Shown in pieces: positions 34,001 through 42,562 of a stretch of 64,000 nucleotides of DNA (position 1 is its first letter; every line of letters begins with the position of its first letter). Position numbers and translations under genes: made by a program. Origin of the DNA: Antedon mediterranea (Eukaryota; Echinodermata; Crinoidea; Comatulida; Antedonidae); NCBI RefSeq assembly GCF_964355755.1, contig NC_092671.1:7575001-7639000 (forward strand). Reading direction: 5' to 3'. The notes under the pieces were generated by a model. It saw nothing but the letters and a program-made list of their open reading frames with translations. It ran no database searches and was not told where the DNA came from.

Positions 34001-36779
34001 TATCACTACCATATTTGGGAATATCACTACCATATTTGGCACATAACACTTTTTTTGTCAAACTAGTTTGATAGTGTAGACAGAGCTTAAGACAAATAAG
34101 CATCTTTTATTCTTCAATATTCACAGATTACAGATGATGCTATGAAAAGTTTAGGAACATATTGTCAAGACTTGACCACATTAAATGTCCAGCAATGTCA
34201 GGTAGGTATAGATTTTTTTGGAAATTGTTGAGTTTTCTGTCATCTGCCATCCCCTCAAAAAATGAGAGCAAGTGAATTTAAACTTTTTAAAACAATTTAA
34301 ACTTAATTTTAAATTCTTTAACCATATTAATACTGTTAATATTAAGCCTATAACTAATTACGATCTATTACTAGGCTAAGGAAGCTGGGCAAGAGTTTTG
34401 TAAAATTTTATCTTGATGAATGTAATAAAGATTGAAATTATATTGTTACAGCAACTAACAGATGAAGGCATGCAACGATTAGCAAGCGGAGCCAAACAGT
34501 TGTGTTCTTTATGTTTGTCCAGTTGTTTACACCTAACAGACCAAACACCAGTAGCGCTTAGTAACTATTGTCCAAATTTAAGGTAGAGTATCTATCTTTA
34601 TCTATACCAAATAATAGTAGTGCCTAGTATATATTGCACTACTGCCGAAAATGTTATTGTGCAGGTTACGGAAAGGGCTATATACCTATACCCAACAAGA
34701 CCAGTGGCATGTGCTAACTTTGGTGATTTTCCAGTTTTGTCCAATTGTTTTATAGTTCAATTCAATTCTATTAACTTATTCCGTCACTTAATCTCCAAAT
34801 TATTTTGTTATTATTATGATAGCTACTATATTTCTGAAGTCTCTATAAAGTTTTCTTTTTCTTTTGACAGGACATTAGAAGTAGCAAGTTGTTCACAGTT
34901 TACAGACAACGGTTTCAGTGCATTAGCAAAAAAGTGCAAAGATTTGAGAAAAATGGATCTTGAAGAATGTGTCTTGGTAAGCTCAATGAATGAGAAATGA
35001 GAATTAATTCTTTTTCACATACAAGATAATTCTTGAAGAACTCAAAGCTAGAAATAAAAAAAGCTAGCCAAAATGGAGAGCCCAAAGGAGAGCCCCAATG
35101 AGCCAGACAGTGGCGTGTAGTACATTCAGATAACTTGTACTGTGCGCTGAACAATGTATTTCATCGTTTTCATCGTGTGTTCCAATTGAATACATGTCGT
35201 AAGATGGCTTGTAGAAAGTCTGTAAAAAAAAACAGATTATAAAATATACAACAAGGTACTGTATATTGTTAATTAAGAGAATGAATAAATAAATAAATCA
35301 TTAAACATTTCTTTTATATTTATTACACCTAGATAACAGATGCTACGTTAAGTCATTTAGCAAGTGGATGCCCACTCTTGACCAATCTTGTAAGTTTTAT
35401 TATGGTCTATAATATGACCCTTGACCTCAACCACAAATAGAAACACCCAGACCACATCTAAGTCTTAAAAAATATCCAGGAGTTATAAAGGGAGGTATAT
35501 CGCTTAATTTCGCGAGGAACGTCATTGCACAATGCATGATGGGAAGGGTTTGGAAGCAATAGCACCACCGTATTATAAAAACTTTATATACTTGTGGTGG
35601 TGATACTGCTCCTAATTCCTACCTATCACCACCGCTAATATTTATTATAAAACAAGACTACAGAAAATGTTTGAAGTAACAATAGGGTCCAATTATTTAT
35701 TTTTCTATTATAATCAGAAAACCTTCTATACAAAATGGATTGTAAAATCTGTATTGTACACAAACGAGCTACTGACCATAATATCTGAAGCCATTTCTTT
35801 GCACTATTAAATTTTTTTAGAGTTTATCGCACTGTGAATTGATTACAGACGAGGGCATACGACATATAGGAACGAGTGCGTGTGCCACCGAACACCTTGA
35901 AGTCATTGAACTGGACAACTGTCCTTTGATTACAGATGTTTCGTTAGATCACTTAATGGGCTGTCAAAATCTAGAACGTATAGAATTATTTGATTGTCAA
36001 CTTATTACAAGAGCCGGCATTCGTCGTCTTAGGGTAAGGTTGAGTAGATTTGACAGTTAACATGCTTGTTTGTCAAACACATTGTCCTGAGTTCAAACCC
36101 TGTATGAGGCCAGGATTTGTTAGCCTAGATAACTATTTTCATTATGAGATGAGGTGGTTAATAATAGGGGACATAAAGGGTGGAAAGTCCTGTTACAAAT
36201 ATGTGATTAAACATATACATAATAAATGAAATATTAATTTTTATATTAGCACTAACCAAAAATTTGTTATTCTGTCTTCTAAACCGCAAGACCGTTGCTC
36301 GCACTTTTCAATTTCCCTTTATCTATTCAGCTATGTTATAATGGAAATTTGTTTATAGAAATGTTTTTTTATACCAATTTCTTTGCGACGCCCGAATGCC
36401 ATGTTTGGTAATTCTCTCAGGAGATTTGAATGGGTAAAACAGCTAGTTAATTTTAATATTTCTGTACTGGATTATCCAAAATATTGATTATATCATTGTA
36501 TCAATTGTATAGTGGTCACAATATGTTGTTTATATACTGTACATACTACTACTACTACTTTTTGGTTCCAACAAATCCAACAGCTCAATACCATTTTCTG
36601 CCATCAATGGTATAACCTGTAAAAGTCAAAATAAACAATTTTGAATATTTTCAATATGTGTTTTGTTCTAGAGCCAGTTACCAAATATTAAAGTTCATGC
36701 TTACTTTGCACCTCTGACACCGCCCCCGTCAGTTGGTGGTGGACGTCAACGGTATTGCAGGTGCTGTACAATTGTTTGA
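19031..36779 (+). CDS. FBXL20: F-box and leucine-rich repeat protein of the FBXL2/FBXL20 type, complete, 13 coding exons
   Basis: Exons: 19031-19060, 21525-21589, 21856-21910, 25338-25412, 27293-27387, 29763-29927, 33418-33544, 34127-34201, 34452-34582, 34871-34976, 35333-35389, 35821-36033 and 36672-36779. They total 1302 nt (433 aa plus stop; human FBXL20 is about 436). All introns are GT-AG and all phases agree. The F-box spans about residues 22-68 (KLPKEL, then RIFSYLDFVSLCRCAQVSK and LALDGSNW). About a dozen cysteine-containing LRRs follow, for example LNISWCEEVTDNG, LEVASCSQFTDNG, LSHCELITDEG and IELDNCPLITDVS. The C-terminus is VHAYFAPLTPPPSVGGG, then CRCCTIV, a CaaX prenylation motif. 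FBXL2/FBXL20 proteins recruit substrates to SCF (SKP1-CUL1) ubiquitin ligases, at membranes when prenylated. The gene may be the single invertebrate counterpart of both vertebrate paralogues, so the symbol is approximate. Exon 1 (MTNSIRSRSD) is the least certain part. Confidence 0.93.
19061..20986. other. F-box gene intron 1, first part
   Basis: This is AT-rich intron sequence. Open frames at 19783-20019 (-) and 20736-20924 (+) lack splice support or similarity. I see no further supported feature. Confidence 0.5.
20987..21475. mobile_element. Tc1/mariner-like MITE with 39-bp inverted repeats and TA target site
   Basis: The left end GGGAGGCTTCGCAATCTTAC and the complement of the right end GGGAGGTTTCGCAACCTTAC extend as inverted repeats of about 39 bp with three mismatches. 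TA dinucleotides flank both ends (20985-20986 and 21476-21477), as expected for a mariner-type insertion. It lies in intron 1 of the F-box gene and encodes no transposase. Confidence 0.85.
21114..21143 (+). other. Possible alternative first coding exon of the F-box gene
   Basis: ATG followed by nine codons (MTAVNLSEAQ) and a GTACGT donor. It would splice in frame to exon 2 at 21525, exactly as exon 1 at 19031 does. It lies inside the MITE at 20987-21475, so it is either an exonised transposon segment with its own start, or a coincidence. Confidence 0.2.
22165..22200 (+). repeat. G-rich low-complexity tract
   Basis: The tract includes runs of six and twelve or more G residues with a GAGAG interruption, within F-box gene intron 3. 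It could fold as a G-quadruplex in the transcript. Confidence 0.7.
23223..23326. mobile_element. MITE family A copy 3
   Basis: It starts TTAAGCTCTGTCTACATTAT and ends TGTGGACAGAGCTTAA, in F-box gene intron 3. The TTAA at both outer edges may be the target-site duplication. Confidence 0.85.
23764..23920. mobile_element. MITE family A copy 4
   Basis: It starts TAAAGCTATGTCTACACTAT and ends TTTGATTGTAGACAGAGCTT. The interior has ATGGACATGATGATGTCATA and a doubled TTTGGGCA..T.AC.ACC block. It lies in F-box gene intron 3. Confidence 0.85.
23950..24293. mobile_element. MITE family B (TTTAAAGATGTATTGTCC ends)
   Basis: The left end TTTAAAGATGTATTGTCC and the right end GGAACAATACATCTTTAA are inverted repeats of about 17 bp; the interior is AT-rich. 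The outer parts of the 8195-9460 element are related. It is non-coding and lies in F-box gene intron 3. Confidence 0.75.
24905..25165. repeat. Dispersed repeat, copy 2 (partner at 3040-3250)
   Basis: It shares CAGCCAGACATAAGATCAAA and flanking blocks with 3040-3250 in the same order. An open frame of 106 codons through it (24959-25279) has no known similarity and is probably chance. Confidence 0.6.
25680..25975. repeat. 69-bp tandem repeat, about four units
   Basis: Units starting CTGGCTGCCT..GACATGTCC recur at about 25747, 25816 and 25885, with partial copies on both sides. The period is 69 bp, a multiple of three, so open frames persist across the array. It lies in F-box gene intron 4 and is not spliced to the flanking exons. 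Confidence 0.85.
25976..27292. other. F-box gene intron 4, remaining sequence
   Basis: AT-rich intron. A segment at about 26960-27120 (AGGGGCCTATGGGCCCCTAAGC-like, then GGGCCACTTAGGG and CCAGGGGCCTCTGG) is locally GC-rich and resembles a repeat fragment seen more weakly at about 38060-38210. No gene is seen. Confidence 0.4.
27477..27633. mobile_element. MITE family A copy 5
   Basis: The left end is slightly decayed (ATGTCTACACTATCAAACTA); the right end is TTGTGTAGACAGAGCTTT. The interior block CCCAAATATGGTAGTGATAT is present twice. It lies in F-box gene intron 5. Confidence 0.85.
28490..28530 (+). repeat. tRNA-like T-arm fragment (B-box), possible SINE remnant
   Basis: GGTCGCAGGTTCAAATCCCG contains a good RNA polymerase III B-box (GGTTCAAATCC). 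No matching A-box or cloverleaf can be built upstream, so this is not a tRNA gene. It is probably a remnant of a tRNA-derived retroposon in F-box gene intron 5. Confidence 0.35.
29335..29672. mobile_element. MITE family C copy 2 with expanded 17-bp core repeat
   Basis: The right end TTTCTACTGTAATAAG and the AATAGGG..GTCC motifs match 13737-14216. The interior has expanded into a tandem array of GAATAGGGATGTCCACT-type units (about 29450-29640). It lies in F-box gene intron 5. Confidence 0.6.
30757..31080. repeat. Possible short transposon with AATCTCCTGTTC ends
   Basis: AAGAATCTCCTGTTC at about 30759 and its complement GAACAGGAGATTTACT near 31066 face each other across about 320 bp that is GC-richer than its flanks. 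Target duplication was not identified. It lies in F-box gene intron 6. Confidence 0.4.
31385..31432. repeat. GC-rich hairpin segment
   Basis: AGATGGCACGCTCGCTTCGC followed by TCGCGTACCATCT forms an imperfect stem around GCTCGCTTCGCTCGC. It is an isolated hairpin in an AT-rich intron, likely a transposon end. Confidence 0.5.
31965..32485. repeat. 262-bp direct tandem duplication
   Basis: The sequence from about 31965 to 32220 is repeated from about 32227 at an offset of 262 bp, with only a few differences (for example CTCTATGG versus CTGTATTG). This is a recent duplication within F-box gene intron 6. Confidence 0.85.
32566..32945 (+). repeat. Dispersed repeat, inverted partner at 51275-51645
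   Basis: About 370 bp match the reverse complement of 51275-51645. Shared landmarks in order include CAACCGGTTTTCAGCTATTA, AATTATCGTAGGAGGAGATA, CCCCTATTTGGGGCAAATCG and CAGGGTTACATCAGGTGGTT. It is non-coding. Confidence 0.85.
33128..33282. mobile_element. MITE family A copy 6
   Basis: It starts TAAAGCTCTGTCTACACTAT and ends TTTGATGGTGTAGAGAGAGT. It lies in F-box gene intron 6, about 135 bp before exon 7. Confidence 0.85.
33552..33660. repeat. 54-bp tandem duplication just after exon 7
   Basis: The segment TTCACCATACTGTTATCCAA, continuing to CCCACCCCTGAGCTTAGCC, is repeated immediately downstream with minor changes. It begins a few bases past the exon 7 splice donor, so it follows but does not alter the donor. 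Confidence 0.75.
33940..34090. mobile_element. MITE family A copy 7
   Basis: It starts TTAAGCTCTGTCTACACTGA and ends GATAGTGTAGACAGAGCTTAA, with TTAA at both edges. It lies in F-box gene intron 7, only 36 bp before exon 8. Confidence 0.9.
36048..36185 (+). mobile_element. tRNA-derived SINE-like element
   Basis: GTTAACATGCTTG (A-box region), then TGAGTTCAAACCCTG (B-box type) and GAGGCCAGGATT follow in the spacing expected of a tRNA-derived retroposon head. The same arrangement occurs on the opposite strand at 46515-46640. It lies in F-box gene intron 12. Confidence 0.5.
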
Positions 36780-39430
36780 TATTGGTTGAACGCGTCAAGA
36801 TGCTTATCAGTGTGCAAAGGTCAAGGTAATTGCAGGTCATATCAGTAAGGTCAGCTTGTATCCACTAAGAAAGGTAGTTGCTATTTCATTCGATTATCAA
36901 TTAGATATATGTGCATTGGAAATTATAGCAGGTAGGATATGCAGATTGTAAGGAGTAAGATGCAAATTATCACAGGTGAGATATGCTAATTGTAATGGGT
37001 GACATGGAAATTGTCACAGGTGAGATATGCTAATTGTAATGGGTGGAGAAGCAAATTTGTACAAGTGGGTTTTGCTAATTCTATATATTGGATCTTGCTG
37101 ATAATAACTATTTGCACATGCGTTAGATAATAGACTTTCGTGTATGTTGTAATTTAAATATGCTTAAAAGCAAGGAAACACTTGTATGCAAAGTGTGTGA
37201 CATTTGAAACGCAACAAATCATAATATGTTTGACATACATGATTATTTCTACTGATATAAACCTGGCTAAGAAAATATAAAGCACGTCTTCATTTACTTT
37301 AAAGATGAAACTTGGTTCTCATTTCTGATTGGTGCTGGTAATGTTACGCATTGATACGCATCAGTGACTCTGTGGTATGTAAAAATTAATAAAAAATGCT
37401 ATACCCATTCCACTTGTAGTAATGTATTTCAATATAGATTTATAGAACAAGCGCTTATTACATTCGGTAGTATCTTTCCAGATGTGTAAAGATTCAAACC
37501 CACACCATTGGTTTCTTTTTCCGAGCACTTCAAGATGTTAAATATTTTAATATGTTAATTTTATATTGGTTACAAAATACATTAAAGCTCAGTAATGATG
37601 TGTAGTCAATTTTGTGCATCTGCGATTTGGTATCCTATATCATGTAATTCCTTTTGTTCTGGACAATACCAAGCTTTTCGATAAAACACAAATCAACATC
37701 TACTATTTATAATGTAATAACAAACCAGTTCATCTTTGTTTAGTTTCTTTCTACTTCGGTATAAATAAATTAAATTATACTTGTAATTAACAAGACTAAC
37801 TTATAAACAGTGGACCAGTTTAAAAATTAACTTTTATATTGTCATATATTTAATGTGTAAAGTTTGAAGTTTAATTTATTATTTAAAACAGTTGCTTCAT
37901 TATTGCAAAGATATCAGTAAGTTTTACATGTCACAATATGTCCTGTAAAAGTGCCTCGTTGTAAAATATCGATTGCGGATTGCTTATATTATTATGAAAT
38001 TGTTGGATTCATAGTTCTGGATTTTTATACTTTTTAAATGGATGGGTTAACAAATAACAGAGGCGGATCTAGGATTTTGAAATAGGGTGCCAAGAGCCTA
38101 AAAATGGCAAATTTTAAGTGCCAAACTGAAATTAGTGTCCTATCTTTTGCATTACAATTTTCAAAATTTAGGGGGCCCCGGGCCGGCTGTGCCCTCCTTC
38201 TATCCACCTATGAATAAACTATTAGTTTGTGTTTAAATATTTAAATATTTTCTAATTACAAACAAATTTGTATTGAACAAGCATGTTAATTAAAACTTAC
38301 TAATAACCATAAACTTAAACTGAAAGGTAAATTTTAAATGGGTACAGAAATTAGAAATGATTACATTAAAGGTCCATTGCAGCCAATTTCAATTCTTTCA
38401 CTATTTTACATTTAGGAGATGTGTATAAATGTAAACCTATTATGTATCCAAGATTTCTAATTCATCCACTTCATAAACCCGTCTAAACCTAATGGGGCTA
38501 TTTTGGTTAGAAGAATTCTGGTAATGTGGTAATGGCAGAATTTTAACCCAATACTTTGAGTTTATAAGCAAACATGGGAACCACCAAACTATAGTGCCGT
38601 TAAATTGCTACTTAGGATATAGGGTGAAATACTAAAGCGCATCGGTCTTGCTACATATTTATGTTCAGGTCTGTAGTATGGTGTTAAATAAATTATATAC
38701 TGCTATAGTAACACAGTTGAGTATTATTGTATACGTGTATGTATAATTTAATATTTTAATGTTGTATATATCTACACTGGTTGATAATATATATATATAA
38801 ATATATTATGTATTTGATAACTTTTTACAGAAATGAAGACCAATTTATGAGTATATGATCATGATAACCAACATGAGAATAACCATAATTCTGACTGTAT
38901 TGTTAAGTGGTAGATATAAGTTAACATATTTATGCAATTCAATCAATTTGTATTGTCATCATTGTTGAGTGTTATTCAACTTAAACAATAGCTTCAATCT
39001 TATTTTCCAACATGCACCTGCTGAGATCCGTTGAACATATTTTTTCAGATAATATATCATTCAACAAATTCATTTTGTCAAATGTCTGGGAATGTCTGCG
39101 TTTAAAAAAAATAAAAATTCAATGCATGCTGTGAAATATTTTGAAGTTACTGTTTGTGTTACACTTTGAATACTCCAAAATGATGGTACCCATTCAGGAT
39201 TTGTTACCCTGATAAGGTGGTTCTCACAAAAGTTATTGTTCTTAACTTACCTGGTATATAATTAACCCTTAACTCCATTAACATCTTTTTAAAATAATAT
39301 TTGAATGGATTATTATATAATTTATTTATAGTATAAATGATTTATTACCAGTAAAGTATTTATATGAATAACTTGATTGCAATTAAATTATGACCGACAA
39401 AATGATAATGTAGCCAAGACCATATTCTAA
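36780..39430. other. 3' UTR and 3' flank of the F-box gene
   Basis: This is non-coding AT-rich DNA. The first good poly(A) signal is AATAAA at about 37389, some 610 nt past the stop; others follow at 37765 and 38211. A 44-bp unit (CACAGGTGAGATATGCTAATT) is tandemly repeated at 36971 and 37015. I see no further gene. Confidence 0.5.
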
Positions 39431-39436
39431 AAATAT

Positions 39437-39625
39437 ATGGTAGTGATATTCCCAAATATGGCAGTGATATTCCCAAATATGGTAGTGATATGCCCAAATA
39501 TGGTAGTGATGCCCAAATATGGTAGTGAAGCCCAAATATGGTAGTGATATAATATCATCATGTCAATATATGGGCACATCACATTGTTTTGTCACATAAA
39601 GTTTGATAGTGTAGACAGAGCTTTA
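39437..39625. mobile_element. MITE family A copy 8, truncated, with internal expansion
   Basis: The right end is intact (AAAGTTTGATAGTGTAGACAGAGCTTTA), but the left inverted repeat is missing. The internal motif CCCAAATATGGTAGTGATAT is tandemly expanded to about six copies, versus one or two in the other copies. Confidence 0.8.
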
Positions 39626-41040
39626 GGAAGGTCAGTAACAATAGTAGCCAGTCCCCATGCTATAAAATTGAATTTGCTTTAGTAACTTTTAAGTGAAAGT
39701 TGGAAATTCGTAAAGCAATTTCACATTATTAAGATTAGAGGAAATGCCTTTGATTGCCATAAAGTTTTAAAAAGTTTATCATATAAAAAAAAAACAACTA
39801 TGAATTATCCAGAAGCAAATATAATCATGTTTTGATTTTAAATCAAAAGTATTTATATAAAAGTAATAATGAGTCATGTTAATTGATATTAATTAACATG
39901 TTTTTAAAGCAATTGTATTTTTTGTAGCTGAAACCGAAAGTGTGTACATTGAATGTACACATGTAAAAGTACCTGTCTATATGAACATTATTTGTGTCAT
40001 TTAGTTCAGTTTAGTGCTCCGGCCATGATTGAAATGAAATATTTGTAAAGCATAGCGATATTATATTATAAAAAAGTCTGTGGTAACTGTGCTGTGTCAA
40101 TAAGTATTGTGAATAAGTTATTTTGGTTTTAAAAAAAGAAAGAAAAATGGTTGTATTGTACATTATTGTACAAATTGTTGCACTGCATTGCTAGTAGCGA
40201 GTGTAGTGCTACGCTAGTTATGTACGTGTAAGTTATTTTGGTTAACAAAAATAAAAAAATGAATTTTGTGGTTAGGATGCTAATTCAAATGGCTGTTTAC
40301 TAAAGATATATTTAATTGTGTGTGTAGGCCTACTCCTCTGTATGTTCTTTTGAACGTTTCCAATGTTACGTGGCGCCGTTTGAGACAATTTAAAATATAT
40401 TAATTAGATATGTCCCAAGCGGCGCCCCGTACTTGTAAGAAATCTATTCTTCATTTTGTTTTGTTTGCATTCTCTCGCAGCTTGTCATTCCAAACTACAC
40501 TGTGATACAAGCCACCACTACTGATATAACCGTGTATATCTTTAGATAACCCATCGTTATTATTGTACAAAAAATATATATTTATTCTTCCCTCTGCAAT
40601 GCGTAGTTTATATATTTGTAAGTTAATTTGCATATTTAGAAAAAAAAACTATTTATAATAATCGTTGAAAAAATGCATGCTTTTTGTATTAAGTATTAGT
40701 AATTATTTTACTTGTACGTTAATTTTATCCAAATATATTTTAATATTAAATTCTTAAGCAAGACGCTTTGTATAATGGAATACTATGTAGTTTGATTCGT
40801 TACTATTCAGTTTTATTTTATTTGAACAATAATTCTGTTTTCTGTTATCATCTCATGAAAATAGTTTTACATTGGGAAAACATCTTATCTTAGGCCTATA
40901 CCAAAACTATGTTTCATAAAAGTCTTCATAATTTGTGTCACCATCGTTATTTATCGTATGATCTTTAATTTATTCATCATGTATATTGTATCGCAGCGGC
41001 AAAGATATATTTTATTCACATCATGCATGCAGTCATCAAC
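39626..41040. other. Intergenic AT-rich DNA, nothing recognised
   Basis: I see no coding exon, splice pair or repeat of note. The longest open frame (60 codons) is not convincing. Confidence 0.5.
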
Positions 41041-41044
41041 GTAT

Positions 41045-41615
41045 CAACCGCTGTAACTTGCCATTGTCACAATCGGTATCATCGTCCATTGTCACAATCA
41101 GCATTATTTTACATTGTCACAACCGGTATATTATATTGCCGGCCCATCGTCACAATCGGTATCATCGTCCATTGTCACAATCAGCATTATTTTACATTGT
41201 CACAACCGGTATATTATATTGCCCATCGTCACAATCGGTATCATCGTCTATTTGTCACAATCAGCATTATTTTATATTGTCGCAATCGGTTTATTATATT
41301 GCCCATTTTCACAATCGGTATTATTTTCTTTTTGTCACAATCGGTAATATTGCCCATCACAATCGGTATTATTTTATATTGTCGCAATCGGTTTATTATA
41401 TTGCCTATTGTCAAAATAATCGGTATTATTTCTTTTGTCACAATCGGTAATATTTCCCATCACAATCGGTATTATAGTCTATTTGTCACAATCGGTATAT
41501 TATATTGCCCATTGTAACAATCGGTATATTTTCTATTGTCACAATCGGTACTATAGTTTATTTGTCACAACCGGTATATTAGATTGTCCTTATCAAAATC
41601 GATATTATTTTTGTC
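41045..41615. repeat. Minisatellite, TTGTCACAATCGGTAT-type units
   Basis: About 20 irregular units of 20-31 bp share CACAATCGGTAT or CACAACCGGTAT. Open frames run through it in several frames on both strands because stop codons are absent from the unit, not because it is coding. Confidence 0.9.
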
Positions 41616-41639
41616 AGTTTCCATATAGTTTGTGATGTT

Positions 41640-42560
41640 TGTGTAATGTTTTAAGGGAATTTAATGAGCTTAAACGAAGAAAACGAGAAATAAAATGAAA
41701 GATTTAATCCAATATCTGGTAATCATTATTTTAACGTTCGTCATACGGAGCAGGCGAAACACCGCAATGATAATCTAGCCGACACAAATATGCAACAGTA
41801 CTAATAACGTAGCCATCATTCATGGGGGTATGGTTGTTAGGTCAGTCTCAAATCAATGTTGGGTTAAATAATGATATGTTTAGTTATTAGGCCTGCTGAA
41901 CTTCACATTCGCAAAAAGTGACGATACGAACAGACGTTTGTACCGACTAAAGTTTCCGGTCTCTCTTCTTGTGGCGCTTTGACAAATCGACACCTGTATG
42001 ATGAAATGAAAATATTTTGGAAATTAACAGCTGTAGGTCTTTCGTTGTTTCACTGTATTCCACTGAACTGTAGACAATTATCATCAGATACACATAGCAT
42101 TTTTGTGATTTATCTAGGTGCTTTATTGGAATTGGGAATATACACAGTAACATGCATAATTGGATTCTACGGCAGTTCCGAATTTCTACAGATCGTCCTG
42201 ACATGCAAATGCCATAGCGGTAACAAACAAAGTAGGATGCGGAAATAGTGTAGTGGGTTTAAACACTGTGCTCAAGGAAATGTAAACACAATAATGTGAC
42301 ACAAAAGGTAATATATAAATTTATTTATTAAAGTGCGTTATACAAAATATAGCTATTTTCATAACTTGTTTTCACACATTGAGACTCAGAGTAACTTCTG
42401 GCGATTTCATAATGCCCAATTATTTATAATTGAAGTACTATATTTGTTCAACTGTAAATCTAAATATATGCTGTACTTATTGCGCTATTCTTTGTTTTGG
42501 GTCAGCGACTGTTCTATGTCTACATTTTACATACTTCAATTTAGGCCTATACCAGATTCT
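41640..42560. other. 3' flank of the first METTL27-like gene
   Basis: Overlapping minus-strand AATAAA signals at about 42320-42329 lie roughly 240 nt past the stop of the minus-strand gene and are good poly(A) candidates. A plus-strand open frame (41979-42248, 89 codons) with hydrophobic stretches has no recognised similarity and is probably chance. Confidence 0.45.
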
Positions 42561-42562
42561 TT

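Noticed and set aside
41023-41517. Overlapping open frames of 154 and 164 codons rich in His, Ile, Ser and Tyr
   Set aside because: They are translations of the CACAATCGGTAT minisatellite, open in several frames because the unit lacks stops.
41979-42248. 89-codon plus-strand frame with hydrophobic segments
   Set aside because: It has no family similarity, no splice context and lies in the 3' flank of the opposite-strand gene.
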